Below are positions 17,296 through 24,944 of a DNA stretch of 64,000 nt, piece by piece. The stretch is from CAVQXR01 sp046330455 (GTDB lineage: Bacteria; Actinomycetota; Thermoleophilia; Gaiellales; Gaiellaceae), in assembly GCA_046330455.1 (NCBI GenBank), contig JAXLSU010000001.1, positions 460,868-524,867 on the forward strand. Reading direction: 5' to 3'. A model generated the notes under the pieces. That model saw only the letters and a list, made by a program, of their open reading frames with translations, ran no database searches and had not been told where the DNA came from. Each line of letters starts with the position of its first letter. Position 1 is the first letter of the stretch. The position numbers and the translations under genes were made by a program.

Positions 17296-18270
17296 GTGGC
17301 ACAGCACCTGGTCGAGTCGGATGAGCGCGGACACGAGCGCGAGTTCCACTTCACGCGCGAGCTGATGGCCGGACCGATCTACCGGAAGTACGAGAAGGCC
17401 TTCAGGGGGATGTGGAGCCCGCGCGATCTCGACTACGAGCCCGACGCCCGGGACTGGCAGGAGCTGCCGGACGGTCGCCGGCGAGGGCTGCTCGGGATCA
17501 CCGTGCGCTTCTTCGCCGGCGAGCAGCGCGTCACCGACGAGCTGCTCCCGATGCTCGCCGCCGCACACGCGCTCGGCCGTTACGACTGGACGATGTACCT
17601 GTCGACGTTCCTGCTCGAGGAGGCGAAGCATTCGGAGTTCTTCGCGCTCTGGCACGACCGCGTGGTCGGGATCCTCGAGCCCGACGAGGTGGCGCCGTAC
17701 TTCCTCTCGCGCGGGAAGACCGTCGACCCGACCGGCCGCTTCGAGGTCAAGGAGGTGCTGCACGACGGGCTGCCGCGGTACGGGCGGGAGCTCATGGAGG
17801 CCGTGCACTCGGGTGACGAGCGGGTGATCGAGGCCGGCTTCGTCCGCTTCGCGACGCTCTACAACGGCTTCGCCGAGGGCGTCCTGACGATGCCTTCGTA
17901 CGAGATCGTGATCGACACGACCAACCTCTGGCAGGGCTTCCCGACCCTCCGGCAGGGTTTCCGGCACATCCTTGCCGACGAGGGGCGCCACATCACCTTC
18001 GGGACGACCGCGATCAGGCTCCTGATCGAGAAGGACCCATCGTACGAGCGGCTCGTCCACGAGGTCTTCGACGAGTTTCGCGGCAACGTGGTCGGCCTCG
18101 TCGAGTACCAGAAGGCGATCCCGGGCCTCGACGTCCAGAAGTACCAGAGCCAGAAGGTCCGCCACTACCGCAACCGATGCCGGGAGATGGGCGTGACGCC
18201 GGACCCGACCCTGATCGACCAGATCCTCGACCCGAAGATCGACTTCGTCGTCGGCGTGGAGGCGGGGTAG
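17296..18270 (+). CDS. R2-like ligand-binding oxidase (R2lox)
   Basis: 324-aa ferritin-like di-metal oxidase (Mn/Fe in characterised members). Six ligands are present with the spacing known for R2lox: E76, E109 and H112 (EEAKH), E194, E229 and H232 (EGRH). V79 and Y189 match the residues that form the valine-tyrosine ether crosslink special to R2lox: the E-to-V offset is +3, Y-to-E is +5, and the helices are 33 and 35 apart. This separates it from the ribonucleotide reductase R2 subunit; no R1 gene is nearby. SD GAGGGG lies 5 nt before the GTG. The physiological substrate of R2lox is unknown; a long-chain ligand is seen in known structures. Confidence 0.9.
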   Translation: MAQHLVESDERGHEREFHFTRELMAGPIYRKYEKAFRGMWSPRDLDYEPDARDWQELPDGRRRGLLGITVRFFAGEQRVTDELLPMLAAAHALGRYDWTMYLSTFLLEEAKHSEFFALWHDRVVGILEPDEVAPYFLSRGKTVDPTGRFEVKEVLHDGLPRYGRELMEAVHSGDERVIEAGFVRFATLYNGFAEGVLTMPSYEIVIDTTNLWQGFPTLRQGFRHILADEGRHITFGTTAIRLLIEKDPSYERLVHEVFDEFRGNVVGLVEYQKAIPGLDVQKYQSQKVRHYRNRCREMGVTPDPTLIDQILDPKIDFVVGVEAG

Positions 18271-18288
18271 GACGGTGGTGCCGGTCGC

Positions 18289-18318
18289 TTGACAGACTAC
18301 CGTCGAGGCTCGTAGAAC
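18289..18318 (+). promoter_or_regulatory. Sigma-70-like promoter, TTGACA-N18-TAGAAC
   Basis: TTGACA at 18289-18294 and TAGAAC at 18313-18318, 18 nt apart, about 60 nt before the first cupin gene. It would drive the cupin-cupin-ureohydrolase operon separately from R2lox. Confidence 0.55.
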
Positions 18319-18378
18319 TACTCCGGTGTCTGCGACCGTGGTCGTTCGCAGCTCAACCACGAGGGCAAGGAGGGCACG

Positions 18379-18723
18379 ATGGCATCTTTGGAGACCACAC
18401 CCGTCTCGAACATCGGGACGACCGAGTACGAGCCGTTCGTCCACGAGGGCGAGCCGTTCGGGGAGGTGCACTGGCTCCGCGTCGAGAGCGGCGGCGAGGG
18501 AATGCTGTACACCGGGCTCTGGACGCACGATCCCGCGAACCTGCCCTACGTCTTTCCCGGCGACGAGACGTTCCACGTGCTCGAGGGTGAGGTGACGATC
18601 GACGTCGAGGATGGCGACTCTGTCACGCTCCGCCCGGGAGACATCGCCTCCTTCACGAAGGGCCAGGCCTCGACCTGGAACATCACGCAGCCGTTCAAGA
18701 AGTTCTTCGTGATCAGCGGGTGA
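18379..18723 (+). CDS. Cupin-domain protein (first of a pair)
   Basis: 114-aa single-domain cupin. The second half holds the conserved core: ETFHVLEGEVTIDVEDGD, then RPGDIASFTKGQASTWNI. His in ETFHVLEG and acidic residues are where small cupins bind metal, although the full three-His set is not obvious. Members of this EutQ-like/cupin_3 group are often attached to catabolic operons, with roles as lyases, isomerases or ligand sensors. SD AAGGAGGGCACG precedes the ATG. The TGA overlaps the ATG of a second cupin, so they may form a heterodimer. Confidence 0.85.
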   Translation: MASLETTPVSNIGTTEYEPFVHEGEPFGEVHWLRVESGGEGMLYTGLWTHDPANLPYVFPGDETFHVLEGEVTIDVEDGDSVTLRPGDIASFTKGQASTWNITQPFKKFFVISG

Positions 18724-19079
18724 TGGGCAAGGACGTCGGGGGGCCGTACACCTCGTCACCCACGACCGAGGCCTGGGAGCCGTTCGAGCTCGCCGACGGC
18801 CGCACGGTCGGCGAGGCGCACTTGATGCGTGCCGACGAGGACGGCAGCTATTACGCCGGCTTCTGGCGAGTCCCGGCCGGCGACCTGCCGGCGCCGTTCG
18901 ACTATGTGATGGAGCTGAACGAGACGATCCACGTGATCGAGGGCGCGCTGACGATCGAGGTTGCAGGCGGGCCGACCCTCGAGCTCGGCGCCGGGGACCT
19001 CGCATCGTTCGAGAAGGGGACGGCAACGCGCTGGACGCTGCGCGAGGTGCCGTTCCGGGAAGTCTTCGTCCTTTCGTGA
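18723..19079 (+). CDS. Cupin-domain protein (second of a pair)
   Basis: 118-aa cupin, paralogous to the one upstream; shared pattern NETIHVIEGALTIEVAGG and GAGDLASFEKGTATRWTL. The start ATG overlaps the previous stop (ATGA). Two tandem single-domain cupins could build one bicupin-like unit. The ureohydrolase gene follows after 13 bp, so all three are one operon. A chemical role on the product or substrate of the ureohydrolase is inferred only from this order. Confidence 0.85.
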   Translation: MGKDVGGPYTSSPTTEAWEPFELADGRTVGEAHLMRADEDGSYYAGFWRVPAGDLPAPFDYVMELNETIHVIEGALTIEVAGGPTLELGAGDLASFEKGTATRWTLREVPFREVFVLS

Positions 19080-19092
19080 GGCGGGGCTCGCC

Positions 19093-20106
19093 ATGAGCAC
19101 GGAGGGTCTCGATCCCCGCGATCGGATGATGGTCGAGGGCCTGTACTGGTGGGGCGTGCCGTCGCTCTTTCGCTGCCCGGTCGATCCCGATCCGGCCGCC
19201 TGCGACATCGCGCTCGTCGGCGTCCCGCACTCCTCCGGCAACGGCTCGACCGAGCGTGACCAGCACCTCGGACCGAGGGCCGTGCGCAACGTCTCGGCGC
19301 TCCAGCGCCGCTACCACCTCGAGTTCGGGCTCTCTCCGTGGGAGGCCTGCCGGATCCACGACCTCGGCGACGTGCCGCTTCCCGAGGCGAACGACAACGA
19401 GGCCTGCATCGAGCGGATCACCAGCTTCTTCGCGGCCGCCGCCAAGGTCGGGACGCGCACGGTCGCGATCGGGGGCGACCACAGCGTCACCGGCGGGATC
19501 GTGCAGGGGCTCGTCGGCCCGCACTCGGAGCTCTCGGGCGGCCGCAAGGCTGCGCTGCTGCACCTCGATGCTCACATCGACGCGTACGAGTCGATCCCGC
19601 ACTGGTTCGGGGCGCGCAAGTCGGCGGCGCACTGGGCGAGCTACCTCGTCCGGGAGGGCCAGATCGACCCGGCCCGAAGCGTCCAGATCGGGATCCGCGG
19701 GAACCCGAGGAGCGCCGACTGGCTGAAGCCGAGCTACGATCTCGACTACGAGGTGATCCCGATCCAGCGGTACCGCGACCTCGGTGCGGAGCGCTGCGTC
19801 GCAATCATCCGGGAGCGGATCGGCGACGCGCCGCTCTACATCACGTTCGACCTCGACTGCCTCGACCCGAGCATCGCCCCGGCGGTCTCGAACCTCGAGC
19901 CGGGGGTGTCCGGGTTCACGATCGACGAGGCGACGCAGTTGCTGCGCGCCGCGCGCGGCCTCGACGTGATCGGCGCCGACGTCGTGTGCCTGATGCCGTC
20001 GAAGGACCAGCAGAACCAGATCACCTCGCTGGTCGCGGCGGCCGTGATGTTCGAGCTGATCAGCCTGATCGCCGACAGGATCGGGGCAAGGCCGGTACCC
20101 CTGTAG
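19093..20106 (+). CDS. Ureohydrolase (agmatinase/arginase family)
   Basis: 337-aa binuclear metal hydrolase that releases urea (or an amide) from guanidino compounds. All metal-site motifs are present: GGDHS (His), HLDAHID (Asp-x-His-x-Asp) and TFDLDCLDPSIAP (Asp-x-Asp). The overall pattern resembles agmatinase/guanidinobutyrase rather than arginase. The segment after the second motif (YESIPHWFGARKSAAHW) departs from the usual agmatinase loop, so another guanidine-type substrate is possible. It is third in an operon behind two cupins. The TAG stop comes from the GTAG flank of a family A repeat. Confidence 0.88.
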   Translation: MSTEGLDPRDRMMVEGLYWWGVPSLFRCPVDPDPAACDIALVGVPHSSGNGSTERDQHLGPRAVRNVSALQRRYHLEFGLSPWEACRIHDLGDVPLPEANDNEACIERITSFFAAAAKVGTRTVAIGGDHSVTGGIVQGLVGPHSELSGGRKAALLHLDAHIDAYESIPHWFGARKSAAHWASYLVREGQIDPARSVQIGIRGNPRSADWLKPSYDLDYEVIPIQRYRDLGAERCVAIIRERIGDAPLYITFDLDCLDPSIAPAVSNLEPGVSGFTIDEATQLLRAARGLDVIGADVVCLMPSKDQQNQITSLVAAAVMFELISLIADRIGARPVPL

Positions 20107-20127
20107 GGACCGGATCTCATCCGGCCC
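20103..20127. repeat. Dispersed palindrome family A copy at the ureohydrolase stop
   Basis: GGACCGGAT-type copy with intact second arm ATCCGGCCC. The GTAG flank overlaps the TAG stop of the ureohydrolase. It separates that gene from the convergent vapC. Confidence 0.85.
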
Positions 20128-20154
20128 GGGCGGGATGGACCTCGCCCCGTTTGG

Positions 20155-20553
20155 CTACGCACGCAACTCGACGAAGCCGGCCGCGGCGAAGTCGCCGTCG
20201 AAGGCGAACGCCTCGGCGATCCCGAGTGCCCGCATGAGCCCGAAGCTCGTTGCGTCCACGAAGGAGTACGGCCGCTCGTCGTGCCTCCGCAGCCAGCGCA
20301 GGGCGTCCTCCTCGACCTGTTCGGAGACCATGACCACGTTGGCCCTCGGGCTTCGTTCGAGCATGTCGAGGAAGGCGACGGCGGCGCCGTGACCCTCACG
20401 CCGGCGCAGGAACGTCCAGGTCTCTCCCCGGACGTGACTCGACGTGATCAACGGGCGCTGCCTCGCCCGCTCGAGCAGCGCCTTCGCGGTCTCGTGGTGC
20501 CGATCCCGGCGGCATTGCGCGGCGACCCAGTACGACGTGTCGACGAAGATCAG
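20155..20553 (-). CDS. vapC: PIN-domain toxin (VapC type)
   Basis: Predicted ribonuclease toxin, about 132 aa. The four acidic PIN positions are visible: Asp in FVDTSYW, Glu in RGETWTF, Asp in SFVDATSF and Asp in FDGDF. In VapBC systems the toxin cleaves tRNA or rRNA and is blocked by its antitoxin. No ATG, GTG or TTG is available near the N-terminus. The best start is CTG at 20553, which overlaps the antitoxin TGA (CTGA), giving LIFVDTSYW at the N-terminus. Such a weak start may keep toxin below antitoxin levels. The frame stays open upstream but contains no family sequence there. Confidence 0.85.
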   Translation of the reverse strand: MIFVDTSYWVAAQCRRDRHHETAKALLERARQRPLITSSHVRGETWTFLRRREGHGAAVAFLDMLERSPRANVVMVSEQVEEDALRWLRRHDERPYSFVDATSFGLMRALGIAEAFAFDGDFAAAGFVELRA

Positions 20554-20795
20554 CTGCCGGCCTCCACCGTCCCGTAGACCACCTCGTCGATTCGCTGGGA
20601 ATCGTCCGGCGCGCCTTCGGCCATGCCGACGAACCCCCAGATCGGATCCTCCTCGAGCGGCGGGAGGTCGGGCAGGAGGCTCTCGCGCAGCACGCGTCGG
20701 ACGAGCTCTGACCTCGAGATGCCGAGCCGTCGTGCCTCCCGCTCGACCGCCGTGTCGAGCTCCGCGTCGAGCATCAGCTGCACGCGCTTCAGCAT
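20550..20795 (-). CDS. vapB: Ribbon-helix-helix antitoxin (VapB type)
   Basis: 81-aa protein with an N-terminal ribbon-helix-helix fold (MLKRVQLMLDAELDTAVEREA, GISRSELVRRVLRESL) and an acidic C-terminal half that would wrap around the PIN toxin. The RHH part should bind DNA as a dimer; a perfect 9-bp inverted repeat sits 10 bp upstream of the ATG. Its stop codon overlaps the toxin start, the usual antitoxin-first order. Confidence 0.87.
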   Translation of the reverse strand: MLKRVQLMLDAELDTAVEREARRLGISRSELVRRVLRESLLPDLPPLEEDPIWGFVGMAEGAPDDSQRIDEVVYGTVEAGS

Positions 20796-20804
20796 ACGCC
20801 GATC

Positions 20805-20833
20805 TTACACAACGGATCGAAAATGTTGTGTAA
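20805..20833. promoter_or_regulatory. Inverted-repeat operator of the vapBC pair
   Basis: TTACACAAC and GTTGTGTAA form a perfect 9-bp inverted repeat with an 11-bp spacer, just upstream of the antitoxin start. The sequence is AT-rich compared with its surroundings. It is the expected site for autorepression by the RHH antitoxin. Confidence 0.7.
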
Positions 20834-20919
20834 CAGGACTCAAGTCGCTTCGTCGTGCCGCATTGAATATTGGCACCGATTCGGCACACCGCGGTCACAG
20901 CTCCGTCGTGCCGCGTCGC

Positions 20920-20925
20920 TAGCAT
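20920..20925 (+). promoter_or_regulatory. -10-like box TAGCAT before a small gene
   Basis: TAGCAT ends 7 nt before the GTG at 20933, the same arrangement as at 5572. It supports the GTG as a leaderless start. Confidence 0.4.
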
Positions 20926-20932
20926 CGCGGTC

Positions 20933-21157
20933 GTGGGAGCCGAGCACATCGAGCAGGTCGAGAAGACCCTCCTCCTGATCTCACATGCACGCGAGCGGGC
21001 GGAGCGGTCGGCCCGCGAGATCCGTCGTGAGGCGGGCGACTCGCACCTCGTGGCCGCGCTCGAGGAGGCCGACCGACGGCTCCTCGCCGTTCACGGTGAG
21101 CTCATGCGTACGTCGTACTTCGAGTCCGCGAGCGAGCAGCTCAAGCTCGCCGGCTGA
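20933..21157 (+). CDS. Small helical protein, unknown function
   Basis: 74-aa soluble protein, not recognised. It is predicted almost wholly helical and charged (EHIEQVEKTLLLISHARERAE, then a second helix with ALEEADRRLLAVHGELM). It has no Cys, signal peptide or membrane segment. The GTG start lies 7 nt after a TAGCAT box. It is convergent with the restriction-methylase gene and divergent from vapB. A regulatory or scaffold role is possible but has no direct support. Confidence 0.6.
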   Translation: MGAEHIEQVEKTLLLISHARERAERSAREIRREAGDSHLVAALEEADRRLLAVHGELMRTSYFESASEQLKLAG

Positions 21158-21159
21158 GC

Positions 21160-24100
21160 TCACTCCGTGGGCGCCTTGCGCTCGGTTTCGGTCGGCGTGG
21201 GCAGATCCGCCTCCGGTATGGTCGGGCCCTCGACGATCCTGCCGAGCAGCTCATCGAGTGCCGGCTGCAGCTCCACCGTGTGCTCGAGGATCCAGATCAC
21301 GCGGAGCAGCTCTTCCGTGAACGCCGCGGGCCAGACGGTCGGGCGGATCTCGTCGAGCGGCGAAGACCTCTTCCCGCCGCCGTCCCGCATCCGGTACCGC
21401 AGCCAGGAGGTCAGGACCTCGAATCCCGAGACGCTGAACCCCCACACCGCCGCCGGGACGGGAGCGAACACACCGTCGCCGACGTGCAGCTCCTGCCGCT
21501 CCTCGTTCCAGGAGAACTCCGTCGGGTAGGTCTCGGGCGTCGTTCCGACGGGCTCCGTGCAGCGAGCCCTACCCGCCGGCACGACGCCCGGATCTGACCT
21601 GTCGGGAACGAGCCGCTCGCCGAACGTGTGCAGCCAGATCAACCGCTCGCCGAGGTCGACCGCCTCGCGGAACAGCGCCGGGTCCCGGGTGAGGGGCACG
21701 CGCGGGCCGGGGATGCCCAGCTCCTCGGCGAATCGCGCCGTATAGACCGGTGCCTGGAGGATCGCGTAGACGTAGGCAAGCAGGTCCTCGGGCGTCACCT
21801 CACGCCCCAGCACGCCGGCGAGAACGTCGAGCAGCCCGGCCGTGACGTTCGGCTCCGTGCAGGCGGCGTCGCGCCAGAGCGGCACAGCATTCTTACCGCC
21901 GAACGAGCCCCGGAAGTGGTGAAGGTCGGGCACCAGGTGCGTGACCGTGGCAGCTGGGCCTTGCCCGAGGACGTTCGTCAGGAGGCTCGTGAGGAACAGC
22001 TGGCGCGCGCTCGCCGTGCGCCAGAGCGGAGGCCTCATCCGATCGCCGAGTCGGTTGTCTGCGAGGCAGAACTGCCGGTCGAGCGTGCGGTACGCGTACC
22101 CAACCGAGGCCGGTGCTGGCGCGTCGCCTCCGAGTGAATCGAGCGATGGGAGTGGTTGCTCCTCCGATCGTATCGAGCCATAGGCTCCTGTTGAGCTGCG
22201 GTCTGGCGTCTGCCTGAACAGCCCGGCTCGCTCGGCCTCGGGCGCTGAGACGAGCCGGCGCCACCGTGCCTCGAGCGTCGCCCGGTCGGGCGCGATCGGC
22301 CACGTCCGCTTGAACTGCACGCCGGAGTGCTGCCACGGGAACACGTCCGTCACGGGCGGCCACGAGTAGTAGTCGCCCTCTCCCGCCGGCAGGAACGGCT
22401 CGAACCATCCGCCGAAGCAGTCTCGCCAGTGGATGCTCCCGAATCCGGCGATCGCGTCGAGGGCGGCGAGCTTCTCCTCGCGGGTGCCGTCGATCTGCGC
22501 GTATCGGATCCGCGCGGGTGTCCCGGGGTCGGGTTCGGCATCGCGCACGCCGACCGCGATCGCCACGGGATTCTGGATGTCGAAGACGTTCTCGCTCCTT
22601 CGGGCACCGAGGTTGTCGCCGCCGAGGTCGAGGATCCACAGGTCGTCGAACGTCTCGCGCATGAATCGGCGCATTCCCGCAAACCCGGGGCCGCGGAGAT
22701 ACGAGGACGGCGTGATGAAGCTGACGACCCCCCGGGCCGGTGCGTTGCCGAACACCTTCCACAGCGCCCAGCGCCAGAAGTAGACGTAGAGGTTGTAGAG
22801 GTTCTTCGCGTGGACAGGCGGTGTGTCGCGGAGGAAGTCGGCCAGGATACCGTCGTCGCCGCGGTCGCCGAAACGGATCCAGCCCCCCTGCCGCTCGACT
22901 CCCTCCTCGTCCTGCTCGATGACCTGGCGGAAGTACGGCGGGTTCCCGATGCACACGAGCACCGGCACCTCGGCCTTCACCCGCCGGGCCCGCTCGTTCT
23001 CCTCGGCGAGCTTCTGCTGGAAGAGCGGAGCAACGGCGAGGCCGGGCGGCGCGAGGTGGGGCGATTCGAGGGTATCGGTGAGGTAGATGTGCGCGCCCTC
23101 GGCCGGGAGGTCGCCGCCGGCCTCGAGGATCTGCTGCGCCAGGCGCAGGTGGGCCACCGCGTAGGAGCCGATGAGGATCTCGAAGCCGTTGAAGCTCTCG
23201 GCCATCACGGAAACGCGGGCGGGAACGGCTCCCGCGCCGAACGCGTCTCGGACAGCCTCGATCCCCGACCGGAGGGCCGCAAGAAGGTACGTCGCCGTCC
23301 CGACGGCGGGATCGAGCACCACCACGTCGTCGCCGGCGAACCCCAGAGGCTTGCCGAAGCGCTCGCGGAGTAGCTCTGCCACCAGCGTGACCTGTGCCTC
23401 GACGACGGCCGGCGGGGTGAAGTAGACGCCTCGCTGCTTGCGGAGCTTCGGATCGTAGGCGGCGAGGAAGTCCTCGTAGAAGTAGAGCCAGAGGTCGCGG
23501 CCGCCAGCGTGGCGGGCGAGCGCCTCGGGGTCGACCGCAGCGATCGACCGCTCGAGCAGACGGACCGGCATCTCGACTTCGCGGCGCGCGGCAGGGTCCG
23601 TCAGGATCCGCAGCACCTGGGCGAGGAGGCCATGGCGCTCGTCGAGACGTTCGGCAGCCCGGGCGTGCAGGTCCGTCTCGCCCTCGACCCTCGCCAGAAG
23701 CAGCGCGTAGGTGAGCGTCTGGGCGTAGGCGTCCGCGAACTGCGCATCGTCGGCGTCGGGGAAGAAGACGTTGCGCCACTCGTCTGCGAGGCGATGCAGC
23801 GCGGACGTCTCGTCGGTCAGCGCGGTGCGGACGTTCTCACGAAGCAGGCGCGTGAGCGGCGCGAGGAGCTCGGCCAGCGCCCTCGGGCTCGACGGAACGA
23901 TCGGCTCCCAGCCGAGAAAGTCGCGGAAGAGAGCTTCGAGCGCGAGCGCGCTCGCCTCGTGGACTGCGTCCTGTCCATCGGCGGTGACGTCACCCTCGAA
24001 TCGGACGACCTGCCCCACGAGCTCACCGTGCCGGTACAGCGCCCACTCGGTGCCGTCGGAATAGAGAAGGTTCGGATGATCCGAGAGCGCGTTGAATTGC

Positions 24101-24399
24101 TCTCTGTCGTGGCCGGTGAACGACCGAGCGCGAGCGCCCTTGCCGGGAGCCTTGAGCTCGACATGGCCCGCGAGTAGCCGCCCGATGCTGACCCCGAGAT
24201 CGGGTCGCACGCCGAGGTCGGTGAGCGCCTCGGTGCGTGCCACCACGTCGAGCCCGGCCGCCTCGCCGACCTGCTTCAGCAGGCGTTGGGTGGGGCCTTT
24301 GAGCTGATCCTCGGCCTGCGCCGGGTTGAACGGAGCGGCGGCGAAGTTCGCCGTCAGCGTCTCGGCGAACTCTCTCAGAGCATCGAGGATCGTCGACAT
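21160..24399 (-). CDS. Single-chain restriction-modification protein: PD-ExK nuclease plus N6-adenine methylase
   Basis: 1079-aa defence enzyme. The N-terminus carries a Mrr-like nuclease site (Asp67, then Glu81-x-Lys83 in HVELKAPGKG). After a helical spacer the methylase core has motif I near D363 (LDPAVGTATYLLAAL) and motif IV NPPYF at 486, the type that methylates adenine N6. The last 400 residues should hold target recognition and resemble the C-terminal part of type ISP enzymes. There is no helicase domain and no separate R, M or S gene nearby, so a type IIG/IIL-like self-contained enzyme fits better than type I or true ISP. It stands alone, next to a toxin-antitoxin pair. Confidence 0.85.
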   Translation of the reverse strand: MSTILDALREFAETLTANFAAAPFNPAQAEDQLKGPTQRLLKQVGEAAGLDVVARTEALTDLGVRPDLGVSIGRLLAGHVELKAPGKGARARSFTGHDREQFNALSDHPNLLYSDGTEWALYRHGELVGQVVRFEGDVTADGQDAVHEASALALEALFRDFLGWEPIVPSSPRALAELLAPLTRLLRENVRTALTDETSALHRLADEWRNVFFPDADDAQFADAYAQTLTYALLLARVEGETDLHARAAERLDERHGLLAQVLRILTDPAARREVEMPVRLLERSIAAVDPEALARHAGGRDLWLYFYEDFLAAYDPKLRKQRGVYFTPPAVVEAQVTLVAELLRERFGKPLGFAGDDVVVLDPAVGTATYLLAALRSGIEAVRDAFGAGAVPARVSVMAESFNGFEILIGSYAVAHLRLAQQILEAGGDLPAEGAHIYLTDTLESPHLAPPGLAVAPLFQQKLAEENERARRVKAEVPVLVCIGNPPYFRQVIEQDEEGVERQGGWIRFGDRGDDGILADFLRDTPPVHAKNLYNLYVYFWRWALWKVFGNAPARGVVSFITPSSYLRGPGFAGMRRFMRETFDDLWILDLGGDNLGARRSENVFDIQNPVAIAVGVRDAEPDPGTPARIRYAQIDGTREEKLAALDAIAGFGSIHWRDCFGGWFEPFLPAGEGDYYSWPPVTDVFPWQHSGVQFKRTWPIAPDRATLEARWRRLVSAPEAERAGLFRQTPDRSSTGAYGSIRSEEQPLPSLDSLGGDAPAPASVGYAYRTLDRQFCLADNRLGDRMRPPLWRTASARQLFLTSLLTNVLGQGPAATVTHLVPDLHHFRGSFGGKNAVPLWRDAACTEPNVTAGLLDVLAGVLGREVTPEDLLAYVYAILQAPVYTARFAEELGIPGPRVPLTRDPALFREAVDLGERLIWLHTFGERLVPDRSDPGVVPAGRARCTEPVGTTPETYPTEFSWNEERQELHVGDGVFAPVPAAVWGFSVSGFEVLTSWLRYRMRDGGGKRSSPLDEIRPTVWPAAFTEELLRVIWILEHTVELQPALDELLGRIVEGPTIPEADLPTPTETERKAPTE

Positions 24400-24423
24400 G
24401 TTGCCTATTCTGTCAATGGCGAA

Positions 24424-24552
24424 GGACGGATCTCATCCGGCCCACGGGCGGGATGAGATCCCGCCCCTACAGACCCTCCAGAGGGCCGGGCGGGATGAGA
24501 TCCCGCCCCACAGACCCTCCGGAGGGCGGGCGGCTTGGGATCCCGCCCCTAC
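24424..24552. repeat. Dispersed palindrome family A cluster, four copies
   Basis: Copies at about 24424-24443, 24446-24470, 24488-24511 and 24525-24552. The first is the CCGGAT type lacking its outer end, the others the CGGGAT type. Short linkers carry AGACCCTCC. The cluster fills the 180-bp gap between the restriction gene and the NTF2-like gene. The last copy has lost most of one arm. Confidence 0.87.
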
Positions 24553-24578
24553 GACGGCTGTACGCCGTGCGATGCCGC

Positions 24579-24944
24579 CTACGCCGGCTTCGCCTTGCGG
24601 AACGCGTTCTTGACGCGGATCTTGTCGCCCTCGAACTCGAAGAGGTCGCAGCCGCGAGTCGCGACGTTCTGACCGTCCGGGGTAGTCACGACGAACGTCC
24701 ACTCCGCGGAGCCGTGGTCGCCCGCGACGACGAGCGTCGTGTCCTCGAACCGCCCGTTCGGGAAGCGCTCGAAGAACGCCTCGACACCCTTGCGGATCGC
24801 GTCCGGGCCGACCGAGGTCGCGCCCATCAGCTCCGGGCCGACCGACGCGTAGAAGATGCCATCCTCGGTGAACGCCCCGGCGATCGCATCGACGTCACGT
24901 GTGTTCCAGGCGTCCATGAACTCTGTGAGCTGCTCTTCGGTCAC
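24579..24944 (-). CDS. NTF2-like/SnoaL-fold protein
   Basis: 121-aa cone-shaped alpha+beta barrel protein (FMDAWNTRDVDAIAGAFTEDG near the N-terminus and SAEWTFVVTTPDGQNVATRG in the sheet). Members are small-molecule isomerases, hydrolases or ligand-binding proteins; this one cannot be assigned. Its GTG start overlaps the TGA of the EtfD-like gene (GTGA), so it is translated with it. That link hints at a role near fatty acid, amine or quinone redox chemistry, by context only. Confidence 0.8.
   Translation of the reverse strand: MTEEQLTEFMDAWNTRDVDAIAGAFTEDGIFYASVGPELMGATSVGPDAIRKGVEAFFERFPNGRFEDTTLVVAGDHGSAEWTFVVTTPDGQNVATRGCDLFEFEGDKIRVKNAFRKAKPA

Noticed and set aside
17296..18270. Ribonucleotide reductase R2 subunit
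   Set aside because: The Val79/Tyr189 pair and ligand spacing match R2lox, and there is no R1 gene nearby.
16285..19632. Very long minus-strand open frame covering R2lox and the cupins
   Set aside because: It runs antisense to genes with intact catalytic motifs; its sequence has no domain.
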